Shown: positions 1 to 19,752, counted from the stretch's first letter. The stretch is DNA of 64,000 bases from Castanea sativa (GCF_040712315.1 NC_134021.1:23896501-23960500), one strand, 5' to 3'. The notes: generated by a model from the letters alone, not told the origin. Made by a program: numbers and translations.

Positions 1-1
1 G

Positions 2-187
2 ACTAAGAACATAGATATTGATTGCCACTTTGTTAGGGAAAAGATTCAAGATGGGCCAATTAAGACCTTCCATATTTCTACCCAACATTAATTGGCAAAC
101 ATTTTCATAAAGGCTCTCAAGTTTCCTCAATTTTCTTTTCTGCTCAACAAGATAAGAGTCATCAACATTTGCTCCATCTTGAAGGGG
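2..187 (+). pseudogene. Ty1/copia pol C-terminus (RNase H end), partial
   Basis: The window opens inside a Ty1/copia polyprotein. The frame starting at base 2 reads the conserved end of the copia RNase H domain, with the motif IDCHFVREK followed by an IKTFHIST stretch and the usual LA.IF.KAL helix near the C-terminus. One in-frame stop (TAA, 89-91) interrupts it, so this copy is dead or the product truncated. A polypurine tract and an LTR start follow directly, as expected at the 3' end of pol. The rest of the element lies outside the window. Confidence 0.8.
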
Positions 188-759
188 GAGTGTTGGAAGA
201 TGAAAATCAGCTCAGCACTAAATTCACTCACACAGGAATATGCCAAGTAGAAAAGGCTTTTGTACATAAAACTACATGTACTTTGGTAAATAATTTATAT
301 TATAGTTAGTAAATGAAGCATGTTAGTTTCCTATAGACTACTGTATAGTTAGTGGAGTCATAAAAGTTCCAGGGTTAAGGGTTTGGGTGGGTGCGGCTCT
401 CGACTACTAATGGGTTTGGGAAATTTCTGGCTTATATGGATCACTTGATTCGGCGGAGGTAAGGCCTGATTTTGTGTCTTTTGCTATTCATTTTATTTGT
501 TTTTGTTATTTAGATTTTTGAATATGATGTGTCATTTTTAAATACCAATTAAAAAAAATTTAATATTATTTTATTGTCACATAAACTTCAAGTGTGCCAA
601 TTATAACGTAGTTATTTCATGTTAGTAAGTTAATAGTAGGAAACTAATTGACTACAAGTAAATTGCAGGAACCATAATGGTATCTTTATCCACCATTAAT
701 CATGAAAAGTTATTAAATACATGTTGATACTCAGGTTTTCACACATCTTTGGGCCAACA
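181..759 (+). mobile_element. Polypurine tract and 3' LTR start of the copia element
   Basis: Bases 181-190 are a purine run ending in GGGGGAG, the plus-strand priming site, followed at 191 by TGTTGG, a typical LTR start. The right end cannot be fixed because the partner LTR is outside the window. A CCAACA at 754-759 is the inverted match of the start and would give an LTR of 569 bp, but this end is a guess. Confidence 0.45.
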
Positions 760-1720
760 AGTAAGACCCAAAGCCTGGTAAACCAAGTCTTGGAGGTTGG
801 AAAAAAAAAAATTTGAGAGTTAGCACTTGGGCCCATTCCCCACCAAGCTGACTAAGTATAGAAAGGGACTTAAGGAATGGTCTACCACATAATCTCTTAG
901 AATGAGGTAACAAGTGGGACCCGAGAATGGCCCAATCACCCCTGGATAAGGAAAGAGACCAAGAATGATATCCAATAAAGAGCCTTTGAATAAGGAAAAA
1001 GTGGGCCTAAGGATGGCCCAAATATATTAAAGAGAATTTTAGAAAACAATGCCCACAAAGGGTCTTCTACTAAACGACCTGGGGTATGAGAATAAGTGGG
1101 TATATGAGAGACCTGAAGCCCTTTCATATAAAAGAATTAGGAAAGATACAGAGGAATTCCAGAACCTTCTCTAGATAATTTCATAAGAAAATAAGAAGAA
1201 AAAAAGGGAGGGAGTTGCAAAATAGGAAAAATATTGTTCAAGGAATAGGATTCCAAGATTCAGATCGTGCAGCCAATGAGTCATTAAAGTAAAGAAAGGA
1301 AAAGGATGGGTTTTGCTCCTCCATAAACGTCGAAAGAAAACAAGAGCTGCTGCTATTGAAGCTCAGGAAATGTGGTTTGGTAGAGGGGAGGAAGACCCTA
1401 GTTTTGGTACTCTGTTGTGACCCCTTTAAAGATGCCTTTTGGTGGGAAAAGCTTCTATACCAAAAGGGTGAAAAATGGTGGACACCACGAGGTGCGTGCC
1501 TAGAGAAACCAATATGAACCAAGACAAGGCTTGTGTGCAAAAAAGGCATTAGATGGATCAATGCCTAAGGCATCATTGCCCATGCATTCCACCGTGAAAG
1601 AAATCAATCAATTCATTGATGTAGGAAACTACTTGGTTATCTTATTGAAGCCATTCTACCGTGAAAACATTCTGCCACAAAGGCATAAAGATGCTTGATC
1701 TCCTAAACAGATGTTTATAA
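760..1720. other. Intergenic, no gene recognised
   Basis: Only short open frames with no family resemblance are present on either strand. No RNA gene or paired repeat was seen. Confidence 0.5.
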
Positions 1721-2110
1721 CAACACACTGGTTGTTATGGAATTAAGAAGATTATGAGTAGTTCTTCGAGGGAACTAACCTCCTAGAGAATTAGAACCCC
1801 GAGAGAAGAGAGGAAGAACTCAGAGAGAGAAGAATGTACTTCTGCTTATTATTTCCGAAGATGGTGAATTACAAGTAACCATAGCCCTTTATAGTAGCTA
1901 AATAAAAATAAATTATAGTTATACATTATGTTACAAGTTGCTAGGCACTAACTAATTCTGACTGTCACTAACATCACAACTAACTAAATGCCAACTCAAC
2001 AGCCAATCTCAACTAACTGCTAGCTTAGATAGCTCAGAAGCTCAGCAATTCAATCTCTTAGCCACTGTGTTTTTCACCCAACTAAACCAACTAACTCACC
2101 CTAATCAGCT
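1721..2110 (-). repeat. Possible solo or truncated copia-type LTR
   Basis: Read on the minus strand, this stretch has the layout of a copia LTR: a repetitive T/G-rich start, a TATAAA-containing motif (CTACTATAAAGGG) near 1900, then a CT-rich leader near 1820 and an end resembling CATAACA near 1735. No matching second LTR or target duplication was found, so this rests on layout alone. Confidence 0.3.
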
Positions 2111-3290
2111 CCTATGAGATGTTGGCAAGTCACTTCATGGGATAAGACATATGTGAGTGGTCATTGAATGAGACATGCTATACTGGAAATCGCAAGCTCT
2201 TAGCTATTATTAGCCAACCCATGAAGCAAGAAATGTTGCAAGCGCAATCTAAATATGCCTAAACTCAAAGAAACAAAGAAGAAACCAAGGAATATGGATC
2301 CTAGTAGCATAAGCCTACAAAGGAACCATGATTGCGATATTTGCAAAAGCTCACAATGGGGCTACAGTCCGCAAAGGAGCCATGATCATGAATCCTTAGT
2401 AAAAAATAAACTTTAATAAATTGATTAGTGTCACACTAATAATATAACAATTAAAATTTTGAATTATTTTTTATTTTGTATTTAAAAATTAGTGCATCAT
2501 TTTATAAGATGTGTGTTTTTAAATTAAACCGTATAGTATTATTTATTTTTAAAAAATTCTAGGTCATATTAAAAGGCATGAACATAAAAACCCAATCCCC
2601 TTAAGTCCCACACAAAACAATGAAAAACAAAGGTCAAAGAATGGGCCTACTCTCACTCTTATTTCTCTTGTATCCTTTGTTTAGTATCTAAAAAAAAAAA
2701 ATTTATAATTTAATAGTTGAAGAGGAGGGAAGAGAAGAGAAAAGAGTGAGGAAAGGGAAAGGAAAAGGTTTCCCATATGTGTTTGGATATTGAGAAAAAG
2801 AGAAAGGAGAGACGAATTTTAAATAATAATAATAATACTCAGAAGTCATAACAAATTATTTTACCATATTTTATCCATTTAAATTATAATTTAATAATTA
2901 CTTATGAGAATATAAAAGTAATTTCACAAAAAAGCAAAACTTTTCCAGGGGTATATGTATTTTTTTGATGGATTTGGAGGGGAAAAAAAAAATTTTATCT
3001 GGTGGGGCCCATAGAAGGCCTTTCTCTCCACATTTCCTTTCTCTTTTTTCTTTTCTTTTTTTTTTTTAAATTATTATTCTAACCAAATAATGGAAATTTG
3101 GTCCCTTTCTTTCCACTTCCCTCCGATCAAACAAAACCCTAAACATTTCTTTTATAAATAATTATAAAATGTCGATTGAATTATAATACTTTTGGCATGG
3201 CTTATCTATAACTTTAGTAACCTATCATAAAAGAAGTGCATGAATTTGACAACCCGAAGTTTTTTATTTGGCTCATGACCTTGACAACTA
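2111..3290. other. Intergenic, AT-rich; purine/pyrimidine inverted tracts
   Basis: No gene is visible. A GGAGGGAAG-type purine tract near 2722-2810 has a pyrimidine counterpart near 3025-3125, giving an imperfect inverted repeat of about 400 bp. This may be a degenerate small DNA transposon. Confidence 0.35.
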
Positions 3291-3475
3291 AGAGTAATTC
3301 TATGACCATTAATTATTCTACAATTTTTTTACTATATTTTTTTTACCATAATTTTTTACTGCAAGTGATTGATCATTACTTACATATAGATTAATTATTA
3401 TTACTTTACCAATCACACTTTGCCACATTACAATTGTAGTAAAAAATTGTAAAAAATTTTGTGGTCCAAGACATT
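3291..3475. mobile_element. Small MITE-like inverted repeat
   Basis: The left part (TATGACCA then ACAATTTTTTTAC) is mirrored by GTAAAAAATTGT and TGTGGTCCA near 3440-3465. The element is short and AT-rich with no coding capacity. I did not identify a clear target duplication. Confidence 0.35.
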
Positions 3476-3790
3476 TTCGGCAACTAATGAATACATTACA
3501 GTTTGAGTGGGGCCATCAAATACCCTATTTTGGAATTCAAAACTATTAATAATTTTAAAAAACTATGAATAATTAGGTTATGTTTTTATAAACATCATGA
3601 GTGGACGAAAATTGGTCAAATATGTACAACTTACACAAAGTCTAACTCCCAAAAAAAAAAAATTGAAGCCACTTACATAAAAGTCTCCGAGGACCAATCT
3701 AGAACTCTTGTCTTTGATCATATGTGACCGTAAAAGGGACCTCCACTTGATTCGGATACATTTTTTTGACCTGATACCTCTACTTGAATT

Positions 3791-4102
3791 ATTTTATTTT
3801 ATTTTAAAAAAACACATTTTGTCATGAGAAATTGTTGTGTACTCTCGGAGTACTATAAATATGTACTCCCTCCTTTCACATAAATAGTGGGTTTCACTAA
3901 TTAAATTCATGATAGAACCCATCATTCATAGTGAAACCCACCAATTATTTTATTTTATTTTAAAAAAACACATTTTGTCATGAGAAATTATTATGTACTT
4001 TCGAAATACTATAAATGCGTATTCCCTCCTCTCACATAAATGGTAGATTCCACTAATTAAATTCGTGGTAGAACCCACCATTTATGTGAGAGAAGAGAGT
4101 TC
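3791..4102. repeat. Tandem duplication, 156-bp unit, two copies
   Basis: Two head-to-tail copies start with the same A-rich segment followed by CACATTTTGTCATGAGAAAT (3813 and 3969, offset 156). Each contains an inner hairpin built from GGGTTTCACTAATT-like and complementary sequence. The copies differ at roughly one base in ten. Confidence 0.8.
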
Positions 4103-4602
4103 ACTTAATAATTTTCCTTTTGTCAAACACGCTAGCAGTGAATTGTTATTCACTCTTCTTTTAGATACGTAAAAAGTGGAGGGGATAGTGGGTTCCAACA
4201 AATGAGACCACAAAAAAATATTATTGTTGTTGATTTTCACTTGAATTTCAATTTATTATTTGCTATTGAGTCGAATTATTAAAGAATTTAGACTTTTTTA
4301 TATAATTGAGAATTTAAGATGCAACTGCTTTCTTTCTTCTTTTTTCCTTTTAGTCACAACCGCTTTTTATTTTTTAATGCAACAACAACTTTTGTTTAAA
4401 TATTACAAAATAATAATATTTATAAATAGCTAAAAATGCAATACAAATTTTATTACAAAAGTTTTATAAATGAATGTAATAAGAATGTGATTCATGCCAC
4501 TTAAAAACACAAATATATATATATATTTGAATTTTGAGATTTTTGGTAGCGAGTAAGGTATAAAAATTTATTATATCTTTAACATCATGAATAATTTTGC
4601 AG

Positions 4603-5206
4603 GTAAATTACGCTCTATCCCCATAAATTATACCTCCGTTTACACTTACCTCCTAAACAACAAGAATGCACAATCACTCCCCTAAACTAATGCATGTGTA
4701 ACACTTTGCAACCTAGTATCTTTTTTTCTTTTTTCCTTTTTCTTTTTTTGTATAGGAAGCTCATCAACTTTATTCATTAACTAAATTAAAAGATAAATCA
4801 TAAGATATCGCATGTGTTACAAAACATGGTTACTTTTCAATCCACATAACAGAGTTGTCTATATCAGACAAGTGTTTTGCTAACAAGAGTGTCAGGAATT
4901 GCCTTGATGACCCACATGTGAAATTGCAGCATACTGTAATAAGTGTAGGGAACTAAGAATACCATAACCGATTAGACTATTTTTCACCCTACTGTCTATT
5001 TGGCAATTACGTTAGACAAAAAAAAAGTCGTGTATGTCACGTAAGTTGTATGTGACTTTTTCCATCCAATTTAACTATCAAATAGATAGTAGGGATGCAA
5101 AGCATTGCATGATTATTAGCTTAGGGGGTTAATCATGTCTTCTTATAGTTATGTGGGAAGTGTAAAAGGATTATTGCTTAGGGGATAAAGTGCAATATAA
5201 TTTTTC
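4603..5206. mobile_element. Non-autonomous element with long terminal inverted repeats
   Basis: The left end (AAATTACGCTCTATCCCC, then TTTACACTTACC) matches the reverse complement of the right end near 5140-5206 over about 100 bp with indels. Long inverted arms without coding capacity suggest a Mutator-like non-autonomous element. The target duplication was not resolved, so ends are approximate. Confidence 0.55.
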
Positions 5207-5227
5207 ACAAACATATGAATTTTTTTA

Positions 5228-5618
5228 GGCAAAAATGCAAAGTACATCCTCTATGTTTGACTATAATTTATTTAAATCATCTAACTTTGCTTGTGTTCAA
5301 TTGATTTATTTAAAATTTAAGTTTATTCAATTAAGACCTCTCTATCAATTTCCTTTAAAATTTTTTATAAAAAAAATCTGGAATTCATTTTTCAATAATT
5401 AATTGAATTTTTTTATTTTAATAAATTTGAAGAAATTTTTTTTTTGAACATTTAACTATATCATTTAACAAAATTTAATAGAGAGACTTTAATTGAGTAA
5501 ACTTGAAACTTAAAGAACTTAATTGAAAAGTAAAGTTAAATGACACAAATAAATTTTGGTCAAATTTTTTTTTTTTTTTTTATGAAAATTTTTTGTCAAA
5601 TTTAGGTGGTGTAATTTA
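5228..5618. mobile_element. Second non-autonomous inverted-repeat element
   Basis: The left arm, with a TATGTTTGAC core followed by AATTTATTTAAATCATCTAAC and later CAATTAAGACCTCTCTATC, is matched in reverse complement by the right arm ending near 5618. The arms take up most of the roughly 390-bp element, as in small Mutator-like derivatives. It lies about 500 bp upstream of the lipid phosphatase start codon. Confidence 0.55.
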
Positions 5619-6091
5619 TATTTTTTTTCTCCCTAAATACGAAATAACTACCATCACGTGCAGGCGTCCACTTTGCCTTTACTTTTTCTTTTGTTATTAT
5701 AAATTTTTGCTTTTTTTTTTTTTTTTTGGTTTTTTCGGTAGAGTAGAATGTTCTTCACCGCGTAGCTTGCTCTGTGACACTGTCAGCGCCAACCAGAAGC
5801 CAACGAAGCCAAAAGTACCAAGTTCCAACCTAGCAGATATCATCACCCTTGAAAAAACCCCCCCACACACACCAAAAAAAAAAAAAAAACTATTTTGAAT
5901 TTTCAGCGTTATATATAACACAATAATAATAAAATATAAAACTACCATAAAAAAAAAAATAATAATAATAATAAAATATAAAACCGAGGACCTTAGTCTA
6001 AGTCTGAGGCAGCCAGTTGTTTCCATTTTTTTTTACTATATTTCCTTTGTTTTCTGCGTCTCTTCTATTCTTCGATTTCGATTCCTCTTCT

Positions 6092-6106
6092 AGAGAGAGA
6101 GAGAGA
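6092..6106 (+). repeat. GA microsatellite directly before the start codon
   Basis: A run of AG dinucleotides ends one base before the start codon of the lipid phosphatase gene. It lies in the presumed 5' leader. Confidence 0.8.
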
Positions 6107-6107
6107 A

Positions 6108-9100
6108 ATGGAAAGCATAGCTGTGTGGCAGGGGGCAACTCTAGGTGGAATTGTGGCATGGATTGTAATTTCTTCATACCTCAACGTCACCCGCAAGCTT
6201 CGATCTTTCCTGCAACCTTGGGTGGCTCACCATGTCAACGCTGGGACTCCTCTCATCTTCCAGATCCAGGTTTCATTCAACTTTTGCAACTATAAATGAA
6301 AACCCAGATCATCATTCTTGTTCAATTGTCTTTATATGTATGTTATTTTGCTTTTCATTTGAGTTTAACTTTTTTTTTTTTTTGGGTTTTTCTTTTCAGA
6401 AATACCAGCATTGGTTTTTTGATGCTCTGTTCTCTGGTTTGTCCTGTGTTGTTTCTGTGCCCTTTTACACTGCCTTTCTCCCTTTGCTCTTCTGGGTATG
6501 TTCTGTCTCTCTATAATGTGGATAATGAGCTTTGGAGCTATTGTATTTATCAGCATTTTAATGATTCAAACTGATTAGCTTTTGGGTAATATTTTAGAGT
6601 GGCCATGGCAGATTGGCTAGGCAAATGACCCTTTTGATGGCCTTTTGTGATTATTTAGGAAACACTATAAAGGTATCTACTTTTTCTCTTGGTGTTTTAT
6701 TCCAAGCTTCTCATATTTTTCTACTGGTTTGGTGCTTTGTTAGTAATTAAGGTATGTATCTATGTTGTTTGTGTTTGACAGGATATGGTATCAGCTCCCA
6801 GACCCAGTTCACCACCTGTTAGGAGAATAACTGCTACAAAAGATGAGGAAGATAATGCATTGGAATATGGATTGCCCTCTTCTCACACTCTTAACACAGT
6901 TTGCTTATCTGGGTACATCTTTGCTCCTCATTTCCCATAAATATTGGTGTAGCCATTTAGGAAAATTTAGCGGGTGTTCAAGTAGGTTCTCTTTTAAGAG
7001 GAGATTTGGAGCATAGCCTTGACAATATACTTTGAGGTGAAATGGTTACAAAATTTATTGAAGCTAATTATGGTGGCCTCACTCGCTAATGAGGCATGAA
7101 ATGTTACTAAATATATTTCCAGAGGCTTAAAAATCATGCTTCATGATTTAAGTTCAATGGTGTTCACACATCATTTTGAAACTTTCGCTTTTCTAGGCTA
7201 ATCATCGTATTAGCAGTGAATTGACATCAATCAATTAATAAAGTAAATAGGATATTTTCTTCTTTTTATTATATACCTGTTAACCATAATAGGTCTTCAA
7301 CATCAGTTATACTAATCCCTAAAACATGCATGCATTTATATACAACAGTTGGATTCATGATTTGTAATTGGACAAGTGGAGAGCTTTTCTTTTTGCCTTT
7401 GCATTTTAGAACCTTGTCTCTTGTATACTAACTGTAGAGTCCTCCTTGCACTGGGGGCTTTCAGGTACCTTTTGCACTATGTCTTGTCTTATATTCAATA
7501 TGAAGATGTCTCCATGAAATTTGTCGGGCTTGCCCTTGTTTGCTTGTTTGTGGGCCTCATTGGTTTGGGTAAGATTACTTTTCTTTTAGAAGTTGTTGGA
7601 AGCCTTTGTAGTGTATCGTTGCTTATCCTTAAAGTGTAATTTGATTTGAATGCTAGGAAGAATTTACCTTGGAATGCACAGTTTGATCGATATCATAGGT
7701 GGTCTTGTCATTGGATTGGTGATCCTTGCATTTTGGCTTACAGTTCATGAACATGTCGACAATTTTATTGTTTCAGGACAAAATGGTAAGCATACTTTTG
7801 TTGGTAATATTTTTTTTTATAAGGATATTATATTTTTATTGATACTTGATAGTTGACAAATTTTGGATAGTTGAAAAGCAAAAGGACCTAGGATTTAAAA
7901 AACTTAATTAAGGTAAGAACTAGCTAAGCAGCCTTAGGATAGGTTTCATGGCGACGTAAATTCCTAAAACGACTCAGCAGTTTTGAAAGTTCCAAGCATG
8001 GAAAAGGGAGGTGTGCCACCACGTGCTGTCATATGTCAGAAAAAGGAGCTATGAAACTAACAATACTAAGACCAGGACCAGAATTTAGCCTGATAGGACA
8101 ATGCTTCGAACGTGGCATCCTAGATAGTGTGGCACCAAGTCTATAGAAGTTCCCATATAGGATTTTTTCTTCCTCGTCAAATATTAATGAGACATGGATT
8201 GAGAAACAGGGGACACATGGAGACCTCATAGTTACAAAACTAGAATTAGATTTGTGGTGCTCAAAATTTGTGTTATCAAAATTGCTATCCCACAATTGGT
8301 TCTGATAAATCAGAATGTCGAAACATATGTCTGGGAAGTTCTGTTGGAAAACTAGATATTTTGTTTCATAGAAGCTAACTTCATGAAGATTTCAGAATTT
8401 AAACAATATATTGACTTTGAAATTTAAAACTCAGGCAACTTGGGTTTGTATTTTCTCTTAGTGCACACTTTGTTTCAAATGCAGTTACATCCTTCTGGGC
8501 TGCCCTAAGCATCCTGTTGTTCTTTGCTTATCCAACTCCTGAGATTCCGACACCAAGCTTTGAGTACCACACAGCCTTTAATGGTGTTGCATTTGGAATT
8601 GTAAGCAATCTTCACCCATTTAAGAATAAGATTAAATTAAAACTATGTTTGATTTTCAACTTCTTTTTGTAATAGGAAGTAAATATTCTCTTTTTCAACA
8701 TATTACCTTCTTTTGGATAGGACAAGACTTAGACCCTTAGTTATTATTTAATGAAGTATGATGAAGACAAACAACTAAGATCATGTCATCACTGGGTAAC
8801 TAGTATATTTCCTTATAAACAGTGGATAATAAATCAATGAGGGTAAAATGCTCCAACAGCCCTTGAACTTTGGGGTAGTTGCACACTAACACCCCTTGAC
8901 CTTTTAGTTTAGCTAATGTAGTACATAAACTTTAGAACTGTAACAAATAGGTTCTCTTAACTATTTCTTTTTTCTTTTTGGTTAACTACACTTTAAAATT
9001 AAAAACTAAGGAACAAGAAGTCTATTACAAACAAGCCCGGCTTTATCAATAGCCAGCAGATCAACCACCACAGGCGGTGAGTCATACAAAAAGAGGTAGT

Positions 9101-10069
9101 CTGATATGGGATCAGCTCCCATCCTAGCTAATTTGTCAGCACAGCTATTAGCTTCCCTATACACATGCGCCACAGAGTTAGTGAATGTCTTCATCAGGTC
9201 CCTGCAATCAGTTAATAGAGGTTCTTTTGCCAATTTAATACATAAATTTTGGTACTATAACAAATAGACCAACTAAAGTTTTTATGTTGTTGCAGTAGGA
9301 CCCGTTCATTTTCACTTTTTTTTTTCTTTATGAATTTGGTGCAAAAGAGATTTAAAAAAAAAAATGCTACTGTATCAAAGTTTATGTACTAAATTAGCTC
9401 AAACAAAAGTTTAGAGGGTGTAAATGCAACTACCCCAAAGTTCAAGGGGTATTAGGCCATTTTTTCCCAATAACTGACTGTTTTGTATTTGACATAAATG
9501 TAATCTTATTAAGCATGAGTTTCATATTCTTTTATAGAAATGTCATATACCATATATAAAAGGAAAAGACAAGGAAATTGCTATCAAATTAATGTAAAAT
9601 GTGTATTCTTCCCAAAAAATTGTGCTTTAACAATCATGAACTAAAATATCAATTTAATTGTGTTCAGGTATCTGGGATCCAGCAAACATACCATCAGTTT
9701 CACCATGAAGCCGTTGCACGCATATTCACCCCACAGTTCACAATATCAAACTTTGTGGGAAGAATGCTGGTTGGAATACCAACAATACTTCTTGTGAAGT
9801 TCTGTAGCAAGGCTCTAGCGAAATGGATTCTACCTGGTGTATCAAACACGCTGGGCATCCCAATTAAATCAACCAACTACATTCCAACTCTGAATGGAAA
9901 TGGGAAAAAATCAGATGAGAGTAAACAATCTGGTTATATCCAAAGGCTGTTTTTTTCTCAACAGGGTTCATTTGATGTTGATACGGGTATAAGGTTTATT
10001 CAATATGCAGGCCTTGCATGGTCGGTGGTAGACCTTGTTCCTTCTCTTTTCTCTCACCTGAGCTTGTAA
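6108..10069 (+). CDS. LPPD: Lipid phosphate phosphatase delta / sphingoid-phosphate phosphatase, 8 exons
   Basis: The family removes phosphate from long-chain base 1-phosphates and related lipids at the ER membrane, acting against sphingosine kinase. Exons: 6108-6269, 6400-6495, 6598-6672, 6782-6912, 7465-7568, 7657-7785, 8485-8600 and 9668-10069. All introns are GT-AG and the frame is kept, giving 404 residues, near the plant family length. The PAP2 catalytic motifs are in order: KDMVSAPRP at about 111-119, PSSH at 143-146, and GRIYLGMHS..D at about 190-201, with His197 as the expected nucleophile and Asp201 its partner. The rest is strongly hydrophobic, with multiple membrane segments. The start is the first ATG after the GA tract. 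The third motif begins with Gly rather than Ser, which I recall as usual for plant members. Intron 7 (8601-9667) carries a nested transposon. Confidence 0.93.
8841..9468. mobile_element. Mutator-like non-autonomous element in LPPD intron 7
   Basis: Terminal inverted arms of about 105 bp share the core CCCTTGAACTTTGGGGTAGT (left near 8860; reverse complement right near 9430). The element begins GGGTAAAATG and ends TTTTTCCC. Flanking 9-mers AATCAATGA (8832-8840) and AATAACTGA (9469-9477) agree at 7 of 9 bases, fitting an aged 9-bp Mutator-type target duplication. There is no transposase, but a LINE fragment sits inside. Confidence 0.65.
8962..9238 (-). pseudogene. 5'-truncated LINE: RNase H end, 3' UTR and A-rich tail
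   Basis: On the minus strand an open frame (9233-9006) reads the end of a plant L1-type LINE RNase H domain: HVYREAN, CADKLARMGA and PPPVVVDLLA-like motifs. It is followed by a stop, a short 3' UTR and an A-rich tail (8964-8981). Two direct repeats of at least 27 bp flank it, sharing the core AACAAATAG (about 8925-8957 and 9236-9268), and look like old target duplications. The fragment lacks everything upstream of the RNase H tail. It reads opposite to LPPD. Confidence 0.65.
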
Positions 10070-11690
10070 TTCTTAGTTCTTGTAAAATAGTACTGCGCTA
10101 TTAGCTAGTTTCGACGGGCGTATGCTATATGTTATTTCTGTATATCATATATTTTGACTAAAGAGAACCATTCATTTTTTGCTCTATTTATGTATATCAT
10201 AAATTTTACTACGTTCTTAGCTAGTTTCAACGGGCATATGCTAATGTTATTTATGTATATAATATTTTTTGATTAGTGAAAATCTAATTATAAAAGCTGT
10301 GTAAACATTTGAATTTCCTTACAATTTGTTACAGACACAGGTATCTATTTATAAAATTCCCTGTAAGTTTCATTGGCTAAGACTGCTATTGGAAATTTAA
10401 GATGTTCAATGTTTTATAAAACATCAAATTTTTCTTGCAACCCCAAATACTTTAGTGCCTTTCTAGTCAACTTTGGTAATGACATTCTGAAAGGACTGCG
10501 ATCATAAAGTGAGGCTGGTCAATTGGATTTTCACTAAGACGTGGATTTCAAGAGCCTTGTAGCACATAGTTGAATGATGAGCTAGATCTTGTATTCTACA
10601 GAAGAAACATGCATTGGTGCAAATGGCTATGTTGGACTGGCACTCCCACCAGTGGGAGAGAATTTTGTTAAGCTTCCTGTGCTCTATATGGTAGTAGTAG
10701 ATGAGCAGGGAAATATCATGCGTCTTTGGCACTACCCTTAAAGCAAACATTTCCAATACTCCATGAGAAGATAGTAATGCATCACTTACCCAAAAATTAA
10801 ATTTATACAGTACATCCATGAGAAACGTTGCAGAGGATGAGTTCACTAGCGCAAGAAGGCCGTGTGCGCGCGTTGTGTGAAAGATAAACAAATTCCTTAG
10901 TCAGAGATTTAAGAAAATTTATGTGGAATGAACAATGGTCAAGATTATATCATGGCTTTGACCTCAAACAGGAACGACGCATGCAAACCCATTTTTGCTA
11001 AAGCCAATTAGATTAGTCTGCATGACACCACAGCTCCCATCTCCAGGCCTCAAAAAAAAAAAAAAAAAAAAAAAAAAAAGCCCCAAAAAATCCTCTTTTG
11101 TCCTCCCAAGTTCAAAATTCAGAACAAGTTATGAAAATGAACACTATTAAATTTTAAATAGCAAAATGTCTAGGCACCACTATGCAATCATTCTTGCCAA
11201 ATAAGAAAAGAACCAAAAAAAAAAATCCACATTTCTGCTAGAAAAAATAACCCCCCCCCCCCCCCCCTTTTTTTTTCTCTCCTCCCAAGTAACAAATTCA
11301 GAACAAGTTATCAAAATGGAAACTAGTAGACTTTGAATTGAGAAAAGCAAAATTGTCTTGTCACCACTACAGCCAATCATTCTTGGAAACCCAAAAAACA
11401 AAAAGTATATTGACGCTTCTAGTAGAAATAATACATTTCGCACTCCATGCTGTCAGCTAGGCAATCTCTCTGACAGGAAATCCAGCAAGGTTTAAAGTGC
11501 AAGACAAAATCAGTGAGCATTTTACCTGCCTATAATACATCTTACTGGGCTCCCACAATCACCACCAGAAAAGCATGGCAAGGAAGAAGTCATAAATTTT
11601 ATATCTCCCACACAAGGGTGCAGAGCAGAGTAATGAGAATATCTAGTTTGGTAAGGAACCAGTTATCATTATGACACAAAGACAGCTGTT
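10070..11690. other. Spacer between convergent genes: two 3' UTRs and repeats
   Basis: LPPD (plus) and PP2A (minus) converge here. The LPPD 3' region contains a partial duplication at offset 116 (TTAGCTAGTTTC at 10101 and 10217). A minus-strand frame at 10891-10502 (129 codons) matches nothing I recognise and is probably chance. A poly(A) run lies at 11050-11079 and a 17-base poly(C) run at 11251-11267. Confidence 0.5.
11095..11440. repeat. Tandem duplication, about 180-bp unit, two copies
   Basis: Both copies begin TCCTCCCAAG or CTCCCAAG, contain ATTCAGAACAAGTTAT and CACCACTA..CAATCATTCTTG, and end in an AT-rich segment with TAGAAATAAT or TAGAAAAAAT. The offset is roughly 180 bp with many differences, so the duplication is not recent. 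Confidence 0.7.
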
Positions 11691-18936
<7,246 letters not shown>

Positions 18937-19022
18937 TTTGCTCTGGATTCGAAATCGGACCAGGTTAAGATTATAGGGGAAAACCCTAACCCTAGAATTG
19001 AGATATTCTCTGTCCTGTCCTT

Positions 19023-19027
<5 letters not shown>

Positions 19028-19059
<32 letters not shown>
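19028..19059 (-). repeat. CT/GA microsatellite in the PP2A leader
   Basis: Sixteen CT dinucleotides on the plus strand are a GA run in the transcript, about 90 bases upstream of the start codon and probably within the 5' UTR. Confidence 0.75.
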
Positions 19060-19061
<2 letters not shown>

Positions 19062-19752
19062 TCCTGCAGATGCAGTAGAGTCGAAATGGAACAGCGCGTG
19101 GAGGAAGAAATGTGTGAGCGCGTAGCACTCGCCTTATTACGGTAGAACAGGCTTCTTCTTTTTTTTCTTTTTCTTTTTTTCTTTTTTCAAATCTCAAATT
19201 ATACTTCCAAGTTTGGGATATTATCTTCTAACTTTTAAATTTGTTGAATGCAATTAGTTTTCAGTTTTTAAACAATATTATATTTATTTTTATATTTTTT
19301 TTATTTTATATATTTTTTAAAAATACAAACAACGTTACTAAAACAACATTACCAAATGGATCCTAACGATTTGATTGAGAGTGCTTCTGTTAATAGCAAG
19401 TATTGGGGTGACACCTAGCTTCTCACATGTGTTTATTAGTGTACGTTTGGCTCCAAATTAAAAAATTAACTTATTTTAGTATTTAGCTTATTTTTGCTAT
19501 TGTTTATGGGCTCTACTGTACTTTTTAGTACTATTTATGAGTCCAACTGTACTATTTCAGCTAACTTTTATATTTATCTACAGTACTTTCAACAAAAAAT
19601 TTTCAGTTTCAACAAAATAAGCGGATTCCAAATAGACCCTTAATCCGACTAAAATCATGTTATAGGTTAAAATTATCTCTTAAATAAAATAATTCATGAC
19701 ATATGGATATAACTACTTTATTTAACTATTTTATGTAATTAAATAATTTAAA

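Noticed and set aside
8841..9468. Capture of a gene fragment by the Mutator-like element (Pack-MULE)
   Set aside because: The coding piece is LINE RNase H with an A-rich tail and flanking direct repeats, which fits a later LINE insertion better than capture.
10502..10891. 129-codon minus-strand frame between the convergent genes
   Set aside because: No recognisable motif, an amino-acid mix typical of chance frames, and no splice or promoter context.
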